Part shown: positions 48,784-57,983 of the stretch, piece by piece
Layout of the letters: each line of letters opens with the position of its first letter
Position numbering within the stretch: the first letter of the stretch is position 1
Assembly: GCF_007830515.1 (NCBI RefSeq)
Contig: NZ_VLKT01000027.1
Span: 43,849-107,848, forward strand
Direction of reading: 5' to 3'
Source of the DNA: Mesorhizobium tianshanense
Lineage (GTDB): Bacteria > Pseudomonadota > Alphaproteobacteria > Rhizobiales > Rhizobiaceae
Length of the DNA: 64,000 nucleotides
Notes under the pieces: model-generated
Databases searched by the model: none
What the model was told of the DNA's origin: nothing
Seen by the model: only the letters and a program-made list of their open reading frames with translations
Made by a program: the position numbers and the translations under genes

Positions 48784-48932
48784 ATCTCCCCCTCGACGGG
48801 GAGATGTTGCCGAAGGCGACGGAGGGGGTCGGTACGTTCTGACGCGACCTCCTATTGTGGACTGAGGACGCCGGCGTTCCATGCGCGGCGACCCCCTCTG
48901 GCCTGCCGGCCATCTCCCCTCGAGGGGGAGAT
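48784..48932. repeat. Intergenic inverted-repeat element (Mesorhizobium-type palindrome pair)
   Basis: ATCTCCCC-CTCGA-CGGGGAGAT hairpin on the left (48784-48805) and ATCTCCCCTCGAGGGGGAGAT on the right (48912-48932), with further inverted similarity GGAGGGGGTCG / CGACCCCCTC between them. The whole unit of about 149 bp resembles a common Rhizobiales intergenic MITE/REP-like repeat. It fills the parC to 49031 gap. Confidence 0.65.
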
Positions 48933-49030
48933 CCCCAATCATTTGGACTATCGTCACGATTGCTGCACTATGATCCTGCATAAGCATCGCTACACGAAGC
49001 GGGGCGGATGCGTTTGGGAGAGATGGGCAT

Positions 49031-50230
49031 TTGAAGGAAGCTAGGATTCGGAAACCGGAAGGGCAGCAGCGCCTGTTCGGCCTGTCGACGCCGGTCAGAT
49101 CCGCCGTCATTCCGCCGCTGTCGGCGGCGCGCTGGCTCTTGGTGCTGATCGTCGCCGCCGGGGTCTATTTCTTTCATGGTTTTCTGGTCCCCGTTCTGGC
49201 TGCGCTGGTCATCGCCTTTGCCAGCTGGCCGCTCTATCGGCGGCTGCTCGCTGCTGTCGGCGGCAACCGCACGATCGCCGCGACATTGGCGATCCTGTTC
49301 ATCCTCACCTTCCTGGTGGTGCCGATCGCGCTCGCCGGCGCCTACGCCACCAACGAAGTCCGCGAATGGGTCGGCTGGGCGATCGAAACCAACCGTGACG
49401 GCGCGGTGACGCCGCACTGGATCGCCACGCTGCCTGTGGTGGGCGACTGGCTGAACGAGCAATGGACGCGCAATCTCGGCCATCCCGGCGGCATCGGCGA
49501 ACTGATCCAGCTGATCAGCGGCGCCAACATCGGCAGCATCTATCGCGGCGTGCTGGCCGCCGGCGGCAGCGCCTTCGGGCTTCTGCTGGCGCTGCTGTTC
49601 ATGATGATCGCGCTGTTCTTTGCCTATCGCGACGGCGAGCATTTCGCCGGGCAGGTCGACCGTCTCGGCGAACGCATCCTGCCGGCCAGGTGGGAGCGGA
49701 TTTCACGCGTCGTGCCGGCGACGATTTCCTCGACGGTGACCGGCATGACCGTGATCGCCATCGGCGAGGGGGTGGTGCTGGGCGTGGCCTACTGGCTGGC
49801 CGGCGTGCCGTCGCCGGTGACGCTCGGCGCCCTGACCGGCATCATGGCGCTGATCCCCGGCGGCGCCCCGCTGTCCTTCACGCTTGTCTCGATCTATCTC
49901 GCCGCCAGCGGCTCGCTGATGGCCGGGTTGGCGCTGTTCATCTGGGGGACCGTCGAACTGTTCATCGTCGATAAGACATTGCGCCCGAAACTGGTCGGCG
50001 GCCCGATAAAGCTGCCGTTCCTGCCGACCTTTTTCGGCCTGATCGGCGGCGTCAAGACGATGGGCTTTCTCGGCCTGTTCATCGGTCCGGTGCTGATGGC
50101 ATTGCTGGTCGCGATCTGGCGCGAATGGCTGCGCGAGGTGGAATTGGCCGACGAACTTGCCCCGGCGGAGCTGGAAGGTGCTCCGCCGCAAATCGAAATC
50201 GTTGCCGAGAAGAAATCTCAGGCCGGGTGA
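49031..50230 (+). CDS. AI-2E transporter family (PerM/YdiK-like) membrane protein
   Basis: 399 aa, about 8 hydrophobic segments with a large soluble loop between segments 3 and 4; GMTVIAIGEGVVLGVAYWLAG is the conserved core segment. A family once linked to autoinducer-2 export; most members have other or unknown substrates. TTG at 49031 with GGGAGAG upstream is the most likely start (ATG 49023 stops at once). The 3' end overlaps the convergent gene by 13 bp. Confidence 0.78.
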   Translation: MKEARIRKPEGQQRLFGLSTPVRSAVIPPLSAARWLLVLIVAAGVYFFHGFLVPVLAALVIAFASWPLYRRLLAAVGGNRTIAATLAILFILTFLVVPIALAGAYATNEVREWVGWAIETNRDGAVTPHWIATLPVVGDWLNEQWTRNLGHPGGIGELIQLISGANIGSIYRGVLAAGGSAFGLLLALLFMMIALFFAYRDGEHFAGQVDRLGERILPARWERISRVVPATISSTVTGMTVIAIGEGVVLGVAYWLAGVPSPVTLGALTGIMALIPGGAPLSFTLVSIYLAASGSLMAGLALFIWGTVELFIVDKTLRPKLVGGPIKLPFLPTFFGLIGGVKTMGFLGLFIGPVLMALLVAIWREWLREVELADELAPAELEGAPPQIEIVAEKKSQAG

Positions 50231-51114
50231 CTGACCGCAAGGGCTGCTCGGCGCTGGCGCCCCTCATGCAGCTGCCATAGCGAATGGGCGACCAGCGTGA
50301 CGATGAGGATCGCGCCGCCGATCAGGCTGTTGCGCGACGGCGTTTCGGCAAAGACCATCCACACCCAGACCGGCGCCAGCACCGTTTCGAGCAGGTAGAA
50401 CATCGCCACCTCAGGCCCGGAAATGTATTTCGGTCCGTTGGCGAGGCAGAAGAACGAGATCGGCATGATGACGGCGCCGTTGAAGATGATCCACCACGGC
50501 GCGTTCACCTGAAGGCCTTCGCTCGAGACCATGAACACCGCGACGCCAAGGGGCAGGATCACGCCGATCAGCGAGGCGAATCCCATGTCCTTGCCGCTGG
50601 CGCGCGAGAGGGTGATGGCCAGTGCGATGAAGAAAGCCGAGCACAGCGCCATGAAATCGCCGAACAGGTGCCCGGTGCCGATCGAATCGCCGACGATGAT
50701 CGCGACGCCGACGATCATGACCAGCATCGCGACCACAGTGGCCGGTCGCGGCCGCTCCTTCAGGACCACCCAGGACAGCAGCGCCGCGAACACGGTGTTG
50801 AAGGCCAGGATGAAGACCAGGTTGGCGGTCGTGGTGTGATAGATGCTGGTGACGAAGGTGACCGAGGTCAGCCCGTAGCATATGGCGACGACGAGGCCCG
50901 ACCAGCCGGGGATGAGCTGCGGCGCGTTCCTGCTCAGCGAGCGCCAGACAGCCCAGATGATCAGCGCCGCGACCAAGGTGGTGCCGGTGCGCAGCAGCAG
51001 GATCGTCCACGCCTCGCCGTCGGCGAGCCGGATCAGTGGAATGTCGACGGTCAGCGTCAGCCCGCCGATGGCGGAGATGAGAAGACCCTTCTGGTGGTCG
51101 ATGTGAGACGACAT
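50218..51114 (-). CDS. DMT/EamA family transporter
   Basis: 298 aa from ATG 51114 (MSSHIDHQKGLLISA), two EamA repeats with 10 hydrophobic segments; a conserved VFAALLSWVVLKERP after helix 4 marks the end of the first repeat. Substrate unknown (drug/metabolite exporters). Converges with the AI-2E-type gene. Confidence 0.85.
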   Translation of the reverse strand: MSSHIDHQKGLLISAIGGLTLTVDIPLIRLADGEAWTILLLRTGTTLVAALIIWAVWRSLSRNAPQLIPGWSGLVVAICYGLTSVTFVTSIYHTTTANLVFILAFNTVFAALLSWVVLKERPRPATVVAMLVMIVGVAIIVGDSIGTGHLFGDFMALCSAFFIALAITLSRASGKDMGFASLIGVILPLGVAVFMVSSEGLQVNAPWWIIFNGAVIMPISFFCLANGPKYISGPEVAMFYLLETVLAPVWVWMVFAETPSRNSLIGGAILIVTLVAHSLWQLHEGRQRRAALAVSHPA

Positions 51115-51244
51115 GCGGCAATTCTCGCGATGAGTTTGGAGGCCGGCGCAAGATTGGCCTGCGTCTGTCCCTCCGGCCAAACGGCCGAAAAGCCAGCAGC
51201 ATCCTCCTTGGAACGGTTTTAAGGATGATTGGCGAGAGAGCGGA

Positions 51245-52009
51245 TCAGCGCGAAACCGCTTCGTGGTCGTAGCGTTCCCAGCCTTTGGGGCCGAGATGCT
51301 CCTGCGGCATGAAGCGCATCTTATAGTTCATCTTGCGCGAGCCGTTGACCCAGTAGCCGAGATAGACATGGGGCAGGCCCATCGCCCGGGCGCGGGCGAT
51401 GTGGTCGAGGATCATGAAGGTGCCGAGCGAGCGGTCCTCGAAGTCCGGATTGAAGTAGGAATAAACCATCGACAGGCCGTCGGCCATCTTGTCGGTGAGC
51501 GCCACCGCGATCAGTTCGCCCTGGCCCTTGCCGGTGATGAAGGTGTCGGGGCCGCGGCGCCGGTATTCGATGACCTTGGTGTCGACATGCGTGTCCTCGA
51601 CCATCATGGCGTAGTCGAGCACCGTCATGTCGGACATGCCGCCGCGGCGATGGCGGGCATCGAGATAGCTGCGGAACAGCGAATACTGCTCGGTGGAGGG
51701 TTGTGCGTCGTGCATGGCGCCGACGAGGTCCGAATTGCGCTGTATCACCCGCCTCATGTTGCGGCTGGTGGTGAATTCCTGAGCCAGGATGCGTACCGAA
51801 ACGCAGGCGCGGCAGGTTTCGCAGGCCGGCCTGTAGGCGATGTTCTGCGACCGGCGGAAGCCGCCTTGCGTCAACAGGTCGTTCATCTCCGGCGCCTTGT
51901 CGCCGACCAGATGCGTGAACACCTTGCGCTCGAACTGGCCCTCAAGATACGGGCATGGTGACGGCGCGGTCAGGAAGAACTGCGGCGACTGGGTAGGATG
52001 GTGCGTCAT
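51245..52009 (-). CDS. bpt: Aspartate/glutamate leucyltransferase Bpt
   Basis: 254 aa. Transfers Leu to N-terminal Asp/Glu (N-degron pathway feeding ClpS/ClpAP). The ATE-N cysteine motif is visible as PCPYLEGQ and CETCRACVSVRI, the C-terminal GNAT-like part as HVYLGYWVNGSRKMNYK. Length matches the bacterial Bpt/ATE family. Confidence 0.93.
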   Translation of the reverse strand: MTHHPTQSPQFFLTAPSPCPYLEGQFERKVFTHLVGDKAPEMNDLLTQGGFRRSQNIAYRPACETCRACVSVRILAQEFTTSRNMRRVIQRNSDLVGAMHDAQPSTEQYSLFRSYLDARHRRGGMSDMTVLDYAMMVEDTHVDTKVIEYRRRGPDTFITGKGQGELIAVALTDKMADGLSMVYSYFNPDFEDRSLGTFMILDHIARARAMGLPHVYLGYWVNGSRKMNYKMRFMPQEHLGPKGWERYDHEAVSR

Positions 52010-52147
52010 CGAACCTTGGAAACACTCCTGCGAATCTCTCTACCTTTGGCGCGGACGGCGAAAAATTCAACAGGATTGTGAAGGCGCGGCTGACAGGATG
52101 CCTCATATTTGCGCATAAACGCTCGTGGGAACTCGTGAAAAGCTGTC

Positions 52148-52618
52148 TCAGCGGTCGCTGCGGCTGACCACCGTGCCGAGCAGCAGGTCGTGCAGCGTCC
52201 GCTTGCGGTCGGCAAACAGCGTCACCAGAAGGACCAGCGGCGTCAGGATGACGTTGCCGGCCCAGAACAGCACCGAATGCACCACGGCCGTCAGCCCGTC
52301 GATGCGGGTGCCGTCCAGACGGTCGAGCCGGATCCCCATCATCTTCATGCCTGTCGTGGCCTGGTCGGCGCTGCCGAGCGTGTTCCAGATGTAAAGGATG
52401 GCGACGGCCGGCACGAGAACGGAAAACAGCATCCAGCCGAGGCCGAGCGTCAAGAGCCCGAGGAAGAACACCAGGATCGCGAACGGGATGGTGAGCAACG
52501 CGACGATGCAATAGTCGATGATGAAGGCGAGGACACGCCGCGTGCGCACGCCGTCATAGGCCCTGACATCGTCGAGCCTGGTGGTGATGATTTCGCCGTC
52601 GAGAACGCGCGCGCTCAT
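52148..52618 (-). CDS. RDD family membrane protein
   Basis: 156 aa with three or four hydrophobic segments; the family Arg and Asp residues are visible in TRRVLAFIIDYCIVALLT and in the later ADQATTGMKMMGIRL segment. Function unknown, sometimes linked to transport. Upstream of bpt, same strand, 138 bp apart. Confidence 0.8.
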   Translation of the reverse strand: MSARVLDGEIITTRLDDVRAYDGVRTRRVLAFIIDYCIVALLTIPFAILVFFLGLLTLGLGWMLFSVLVPAVAILYIWNTLGSADQATTGMKMMGIRLDRLDGTRIDGLTAVVHSVLFWAGNVILTPLVLLVTLFADRKRTLHDLLLGTVVSRSDR

Positions 52619-52823
52619 GTCATTTCCTCGTAATCAGGCCCGGGATAGGGTGCGGGGCCGCCTGGTTTTGAAATGGTGAAGTCTTGCGGCGGAATCAAGA
52701 TCGAGTCGTTTTCGGCAGGCGATAGGAAGCAGCCCGAACGTAGCCCGGATCGGTTGAATTCGCAGCACGGATGGCGTTAGTTTGCTGCAGCGCAACAAGA
52801 GTGCAGGCGAGGGGCGGGGCGAC

Positions 52824-54212
52824 ATGGACTATGACATGCTGGTCATCGGCAGCGGGCCTTCCGGGCGCCGTGCCGCGGTGCAGTCGGCCAAGCTCGGCAG
52901 ATCCGTGCTGGTGGTCGACAGGGGCCGGCGCCTTGGCGGTGTTTCCGTGCACACCGGCACCATCCCGTCGAAGACGCTGCGGGAAACCGTGCTCAATCTC
53001 TCCGGCTGGCGCGAACGCGGCTTCTACGGGCGCGGCTACCGGGTCAAGCAGGACATTTCGGTCGGCGATCTGATCGAGCGCCTGCACAAGACGCTCGATC
53101 ACGAGGTCGAGGTGCTGCAGCACCAGTTCATGCGCAACACGGTCAGGAGCGCGCGCGCCGCGGTCAAGTTTCTCGGTCCCAACAGAGCGAGCCTGACGAC
53201 GGACGCCGGCGACTACAGCGAAGTCGGTTTCGCGCATGCGCTGATCGCGGTCGGCACCCGCCCGCACCGGCCGCGCGACGTGCCCTTCGACAAGACCCGT
53301 GTCTTCGACAGCGACGAGATGCTGGAGCTCGAGCGCCTGCCGCGGACACTCACGGTGATCGGCGGCGGCGTCATCGGCGTCGAATACGCGACGATCTTTT
53401 CGGCGCTCGACGTGCCGGTGACGCTGGTCGAGCCGCGCAACACCATCCTGGATTTCGTCGACCGCGAGATCGTCGACGATTTCATCCATCAGATGCGCGA
53501 CCGCGGCATGACGATCCGGCTGGGCAGCGCCATCCAGGAGATCGCCTCGAAACCCGACTATGCCGAGGTGACGCTTGCCGACGGCCGCACCATACGCTCG
53601 GAGATGGTGCTCTATGCCGCGGGGCGCACGGGCAATGTCGGCGCGCTCGGGCTGGACGTGGTCGGCATCGAGGCCGATTCCAGGGGCCGCATCAAGGTCG
53701 ATCCGCAGACCTTCCGGACCAGCGCGCCGAACATCTATGCCGCCGGCGACGTCATCGGCTTTCCGAGCCTCGCTTCGACCTCGATGGAACAGGGCAGGGT
53801 GGCCGCCTGCCACGCTTTCGGCGAGCCCTTGCCGCCGCCGCCGCAAACCTTTCCCTACGGCATCTACGCCGTGCCTGAGATCTCGACCGTCGGCCAGTCC
53901 GAGGAGCAGGTGCGCGAGAGCGGCGGCGCGTATGAGGTCGGCGTGGCGCGCTTCCGCGAGACCTCGCGCGGCCACATCATGGGCGTCAACACCGGTTTCC
54001 TGAAGCTTCTGTTCTCGATCGAAACGCGCCGGCTGCTTGGCGCGCATATCGTCGGCGAGGGCGCGACCGAACTGATCCATATCGGCCAGGCGGTCATCAA
54101 TCTCGGCGGCACCGTCGATTTCTTCGTCAACAACACCTTCAACTATCCGACGCTGGCCGAAGCCTACAAGATCGCCGGGCTAGATGCCTGGAACCGGATG
54201 GGGCGAGGGTAA
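52824..54212 (+). CDS. sthA: Soluble pyridine nucleotide transhydrogenase SthA
   Basis: 462 aa from ATG 52824 (MDYDMLVIGSGPSG). FAD/NAD oxidoreductase of the lipoamide-dehydrogenase fold. The position of the redox disulfide reads VSVHTGTIPSK, i.e. without the usual Cys pair, as in SthA enzymes. NAD motif VIGGGVIGVEYATIF at about 172-186 and C-terminal dimerisation domain. It balances NADPH and NADH. Confidence 0.9.
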   Translation: MDYDMLVIGSGPSGRRAAVQSAKLGRSVLVVDRGRRLGGVSVHTGTIPSKTLRETVLNLSGWRERGFYGRGYRVKQDISVGDLIERLHKTLDHEVEVLQHQFMRNTVRSARAAVKFLGPNRASLTTDAGDYSEVGFAHALIAVGTRPHRPRDVPFDKTRVFDSDEMLELERLPRTLTVIGGGVIGVEYATIFSALDVPVTLVEPRNTILDFVDREIVDDFIHQMRDRGMTIRLGSAIQEIASKPDYAEVTLADGRTIRSEMVLYAAGRTGNVGALGLDVVGIEADSRGRIKVDPQTFRTSAPNIYAAGDVIGFPSLASTSMEQGRVAACHAFGEPLPPPPQTFPYGIYAVPEISTVGQSEEQVRESGGAYEVGVARFRETSRGHIMGVNTGFLKLLFSIETRRLLGAHIVGEGATELIHIGQAVINLGGTVDFFVNNTFNYPTLAEAYKIAGLDAWNRMGRG

Positions 54213-54356
54213 GAGCCTGTTTGGAAACTCTACTCTGGCGGCCATCTGATGGCGTTTTCTGCGCTTCCGGTGCTCACGGACCCAAATGTCCGCTGCGCTC
54301 CGGTTCTCGAAACCACCACCATATGACTCGCCAGAGCGAATTTCGAAACAGTCTCT
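54212..54356. repeat. MITE-like element with 28-bp terminal inverted repeats
   Basis: Left end AGAGCCTGTTTGGAAACTC... (54212-54240) and right end (54329-54356) form inverted repeats sharing CTGTTT, GAAA and CTCTGGCG. The interior has no ORF. It starts at the last base of the sthA stop codon and is likely a non-autonomous repeat present elsewhere in the genome. Confidence 0.75.
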
Positions 54357-54370
54357 AAGTCCTCGGCTCG

Positions 54371-55042
54371 TCAATTCGCTTGCGCAATGGCGATGGCTGG
54401 GCCTGCCAGCCATTGCCTGACGATTTCGGCATCCCGGTCGCCGATCTCATGGCCGGAGGCAATGATGCGGGCGTCGACCTCGGCGCCGTGCCGGCTGAGC
54501 AACGCGACCAACGCCGGCGCGAAGGGCGCGTAGGTCAAATCCGCGGCGCCGGCAATGATCAGCACGCGCGTCTTGCCGAGGTCGGCCGGGGGCACGTCGT
54601 CCAGCACCGGCATCGGGCGCAGCAATGCTGCCCGTTCGATGAGGCCGGAATTGAGCAGCATGACGGTCGAAACCAGGTTGGCGCCGTTCGAATAGCCGAG
54701 AAAAACCGTTCGGGAGAGATCGAGGCCGTGGCGCTTCGCGGCCTCGGTGATGAAGCCCGCGAAAGCGTCCGCCTCTATGCGGATGCTTTCCTGTTCGAAG
54801 CGCGTCGGCGTGATCCGCCCGAACCAGCGAAAACCGTCCTCCTGGGCGATTCGGCCACGGACCGCCACCAGCACGGCACGCGGTGCGATCTGCCGCGCCA
54901 GCGCCACCATCGTCGTCTCGTCGACGCCGGATCCATGCAGCAGGAAAAGGCATTCGACACTTGGTTTTGCGGGTCGGTAAAGCCGGTAGGAAAAGGCCAG
55001 GTCGCGCCGCAAAAAGCCATCTTCCGGAGGTTTTTCCGCCAT
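54371..55042 (-). CDS. Alpha/beta hydrolase, phospholipase/carboxylesterase type
   Basis: 223 aa. Nucleophile elbow GYSNGAN (Ser about 117), Asp in a LIIAGAADLTYAPF segment, and catalytic His in SGHEIGD. Short, no lid domain, matching the carboxylesterase/YpfH-like group. ATG 55042 has AAGGA upstream. Substrate unknown. Divergent from opgC. Confidence 0.85.
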   Translation of the reverse strand: MAEKPPEDGFLRRDLAFSYRLYRPAKPSVECLFLLHGSGVDETTMVALARQIAPRAVLVAVRGRIAQEDGFRWFGRITPTRFEQESIRIEADAFAGFITEAAKRHGLDLSRTVFLGYSNGANLVSTVMLLNSGLIERAALLRPMPVLDDVPPADLGKTRVLIIAGAADLTYAPFAPALVALLSRHGAEVDARIIASGHEIGDRDAEIVRQWLAGPAIAIAQAN

Positions 55043-55248
55043 GGTTGCATCCTTTTGATTTCATGCGATTTTTCTTAATTTGCCGGCTTCAAAACGGAAT
55101 ATTTTCGAGCCCCTACAAAGTTGATTGAACCGGGCGCATTTCAACCCGTTTTCCGCTGATATTCCTCCTGCGGCAGGAATTGAAGCGGTGCGCCGGGCGG
55201 TTGCATCGATCTGCGGGCATGAACAACCAGCTTTGAGGCCCTTTATCG

Positions 55249-56478
55249 ATGACCATGCCGATTTCACAGGGACGGGATACGCGTATCCCGGATCGCGGCA
55301 CGCGTATTCAGGATACGGGTATCCAGGAACGCGATACGCGTATCGATGTGTTCCGTGCTCTCGCTCTGCTGATCATATTTGTCGATCACGTGCCGGGCAC
55401 CGTTTTCGAAACCCTGACCTACAAGAATTTCGGTTTTTCGGATGCCGCGGAGGCCTTCGTGCTGATCTCGGGCATGTCCGTCGCGCTCGCCTACGGCTCA
55501 AAGTTCCAGCCCGGAAACCGGCTCCTGGCGACACTGAAATTGTGGCGCCGCGCTGGCGTGCTCTATGTCGCCCACATCGTCACGACGATGGCGGTGGTGG
55601 CCATCTTCTGCGCGGCGGCGGTGTTCGCGAAGCGGCCGGACATGCTGACGATGGTCAACGTCGGGCCGTTGATCTCCAACGCGCCGCAAGCGTTGATCGG
55701 CATCGTCACGCTTGGTCACCAGCTCGGCTACAACAACATCCTGCCGGTCTATTCAGTGCTGCTGCTGATGGCGCCGGCCTTCCTGCTGTTCGTCAGCTAC
55801 AGGCCGTTGCCGGCGCTCGCATTCTCCGGAGTCCTGTGGCTGGTTGCCGGGATCTACCAGATCGCCCCGCCGAATTATCCGGAGCCCGGCTTCTGGTTCC
55901 TCAATCCGCTGTCGTGGCAGTTCCTCTTCGCCATCGGCATGGCTGGCATGCTGCATATCAGGCGTGGCGGCAGCATTCCGGTCAATCGCTGGCTGGTCGG
56001 CGTGGCGGCAACCTATGTCGTCGCGGCGTTGGTTTGGGTACACAGCCCGCTGTGGGGGCGGGTGTCGTGGCTGGATCTGCCCGTGGTGCTGACCGGTTTC
56101 GACAAGACATTCCTGTCGCTGTCGAGGCTGCTGCACATCCTGGCGGTGAGCTATCTGATCGTGGCCTTTCCCGCTGTCTCGAACCTGTTCCGCACGCGCC
56201 GCGATCATCCGCTCGCCATATTGGGCAAACGATCGCTGCCGGTTTTCATCGCCGGCACGGTGATCGCCATGGCGGCGCAGGTGATGAAGCTGATCAACCC
56301 GGGCGGATTTGCCTATGACAGCCTGCTGCTCGCCGCCGGCATCGCCATGCAGTTCGCGCTCGCCTATTACCTCGAATGGCTGTCGGGTATTGGCGGCAAG
56401 AGCAAGCCGGTGCGCGGCGAGGCGCCGCCTGTCGATGCGTCCTTCGGCGTGGCGGGCATGGCGACTAGCAACCCGTAG
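55249..56478 (+). CDS. opgC: OpgC-like glucan succinyltransferase, integral membrane protein
   Basis: 409 aa. After a 33-residue N-terminus built from RDTRI-like repeats (RDTRIP, GTRIQ, RDTRID) comes the OpgC core of about 10 hydrophobic segments, with FVDHVPGTVF and SDAAEAFVLISGMS typical of the family. OpgC succinylates periplasmic glucans; here the likely substrate is the NdvB/NdvA product. ATG 55249 has GAGG upstream. The N-terminal codons contain strong palindromes (55274-55345). Confidence 0.85.
   Translation: MTMPISQGRDTRIPDRGTRIQDTGIQERDTRIDVFRALALLIIFVDHVPGTVFETLTYKNFGFSDAAEAFVLISGMSVALAYGSKFQPGNRLLATLKLWRRAGVLYVAHIVTTMAVVAIFCAAAVFAKRPDMLTMVNVGPLISNAPQALIGIVTLGHQLGYNNILPVYSVLLLMAPAFLLFVSYRPLPALAFSGVLWLVAGIYQIAPPNYPEPGFWFLNPLSWQFLFAIGMAGMLHIRRGGSIPVNRWLVGVAATYVVAALVWVHSPLWGRVSWLDLPVVLTGFDKTFLSLSRLLHILAVSYLIVAFPAVSNLFRTRRDHPLAILGKRSLPVFIAGTVIAMAAQVMKLINPGGFAYDSLLLAAGIAMQFALAYYLEWLSGIGGKSKPVRGEAPPVDASFGVAGMATSNP
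55274..55345. repeat. Palindromic GATACGCGTATC repeats at the opgC 5' end
   Basis: GGGATACGCGTATCCC (55274-55289), CACGCGTATTC, GGATACGGGTATCC (55311-55324) and CGATACGCGTATCG (55332-55345) are related palindromes inside the coding sequence, giving the RDTRI-type peptide repeats. Confidence 0.8.
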
Positions 56479-56549
56479 CATTTTGCAGCCAAGTGTAAAC
56501 ACTTGGCGTCGTAGAAATGCAGCTAAAACAAATAGATAGGCGTCTGGGC

Positions 56550-57632
56550 TCAAGCTGTTTTGGGCGGCGGCCCGGAAGATGCCCTGACGACAAGCTCGAC
56601 GCCGAGCGTCTCGCGCCGCACCGTGCCGTCGAAATCGAGGATCGTGCGCGCCGCCCTGCGGCCGATCTCGGCGATCGGCTGGGCGACCGTGCTGAGCGGA
56701 GGATCGCAAAGTGCGGCGTCGGGCACGCCGTCGAAGCCGACAATGGAGACGTCGTCGGGAACCGCCATGCCCCGCGCGGCCAACCACTCGATCGCGATCA
56801 TGGCCATCCGGTCCGACATCGCCAGGATGGCTGTCGGCGGCTCCGCCGAGGCGAAGATCGTTTCGAGACCGGCCCTTGTGCTGGCTTCGTCGTTCTCGGT
56901 CTCGTAGACCGGCACCTTGGCGGTATCGACACCGAACCGGGAAAGCGCCTCGAAATAGCCGACGAGGCGATCGCGCGTGCCGGTGTAGACCGCCGTGCGG
57001 ATCCGCTCCGGCGAGACAAGGCCGGTGCTGTCGTCGGCGAAAGGCAGCGCCAGAACGGCGAAGCGCCGATGGCCAAGCTCGGCGAGATGCTGCGCCGCCA
57101 AACGGGCGCCGGCGACATTGTCGACGCCGATTGCCGAAACGGTGTCGTCGTCGAAGCCGAGTTCAAGCGCGACAAAGGGGAGTTTGCGTTCGCGCGTCAG
57201 TTCGACGAGGCGTGAGCCGCCCTCGATGCAGAACAGGATGAAGCCGTCGACCAGCGCGCTCTGGATGTTCCAGGCAAGCTTCTCCTCGTTGCCGGCGGAT
57301 ACCAGCGCTATGCCGGCGCCGGTGGCGTCACACGCCTCGGAAATCCCGGCCATCATCGTGCGGGCAAAGGGATCGTCGAAGAAATAGGACAGCGGCTCGG
57401 TCGTAGCGACGCCGATCGCGTTGACCTTGCCGGCGCGCAGCAGCCGGCCCTTGGGATCCGGACCCGCATAGCCCATCGCCTCGGCCGCCGCCCTGACCCG
57501 CTCGCGGACTTCCTCGCGCACGATCTCGGGACGGCTGAACACGTTGGAGGCGGTGCCGTGCGAAACCCCGGCTGCCCTGGCGATGTCGGCCAGCCGGACC
57601 GGTCTTGTGTTGCCTTCGGTGGATGACGCCAT
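56550..57632 (-). CDS. LacI family transcriptional regulator
   Basis: 360 aa from ATG 57632 (MASSTEGNTRPVRLA) with GGAGG upstream. N-terminal LacI-type HTH (RLADIARAAGVSHGTASNVF, residues 13-32) and a periplasmic-binding-like sensor domain to the end. Four copies of its probable operator TTGGATCGATTCAA lie at 57668-57962, the first 36 bp upstream of its own ATG, so it probably represses itself and the two small genes. Its ligand is unknown; no sugar-catabolic gene is adjacent. Confidence 0.92.
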   Translation of the reverse strand: MASSTEGNTRPVRLADIARAAGVSHGTASNVFSRPEIVREEVRERVRAAAEAMGYAGPDPKGRLLRAGKVNAIGVATTEPLSYFFDDPFARTMMAGISEACDATGAGIALVSAGNEEKLAWNIQSALVDGFILFCIEGGSRLVELTRERKLPFVALELGFDDDTVSAIGVDNVAGARLAAQHLAELGHRRFAVLALPFADDSTGLVSPERIRTAVYTGTRDRLVGYFEALSRFGVDTAKVPVYETENDEASTRAGLETIFASAEPPTAILAMSDRMAMIAIEWLAARGMAVPDDVSIVGFDGVPDAALCDPPLSTVAQPIAEIGRRAARTILDFDGTVRRETLGVELVVRASSGPPPKTA

Positions 57633-57667
57633 TCTTTCTGCCTCCGGATTCCTATCTAGCATCTTCG

Positions 57668-57763
57668 TTGGATCGATTCAAATTTTTGCTTGACATTGGC
57701 GGGCTGGAGTATATTTTTGAATCGATCCAAGTGCACCGCCAACGCTCGATTGGATCGATTCAG
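57668..57763 (+). promoter_or_regulatory. LacI operators 1-3 with the promoter of the first small gene
   Basis: TTGGATCGATTCAA (57668-57681), TTGAATCGATCCAA (57717-57730) and TTGGATCGATTCAG (57750-57763), copies of one palindrome. A promoter TTGACA (57690-57695), 16-bp spacer, TATTTT (57712-57717) sits between the first two; operator 2 covers the predicted start and operator 3 lies just before the ribosome site. Operator 1 also covers the regulator's own upstream region. Confidence 0.8.
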
Positions 57764-57777
57764 GAAGGGAGAGAGCC

Positions 57778-57921
57778 ATGCATCCCGTCAATTATCTGTT
57801 CGAAGACATCTATCGCAACGACTGGAGCATCACCTCGAACGCGGCGACCCGGAGACGTCGCGGCGGCGCCGGTCCGTGGATTCGCGATCTGCGTTTTCTC
57901 GTGGAGCGCGAGCGGAGCTGA
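57778..57921 (+). CDS. Microprotein A, unknown, LacI-controlled
   Basis: 47 aa. The first 15 residues (MHPVNYLFEDIYRND) match the start of the second small gene; the rest is Arg-rich and unrelated. GGAAGGGAGAG precedes ATG 57778. No signal peptide or membrane segment. It could be a genuine microprotein or a truncated member of a longer family. Two LacI operators are immediately upstream. Confidence 0.5.
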   Translation: MHPVNYLFEDIYRNDWSITSNAATRRRRGGAGPWIRDLRFLVERERS

Positions 57922-57948
57922 TCGGCGGCGCTTTTTCATGCCTGTCGA

Positions 57949-57962
57949 TTGGATCGATTCAA
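57949..57962 (+). promoter_or_regulatory. LacI operator 4
   Basis: TTGGATCGATTCAA, identical to operator 1, centred 28 bp before the second small gene's ATG. No clear promoter hexamers overlap it, so the small genes may share the upstream promoter. Confidence 0.75.
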
Positions 57963-57983
57963 GTTGAATAAGGAGATCAGGTC

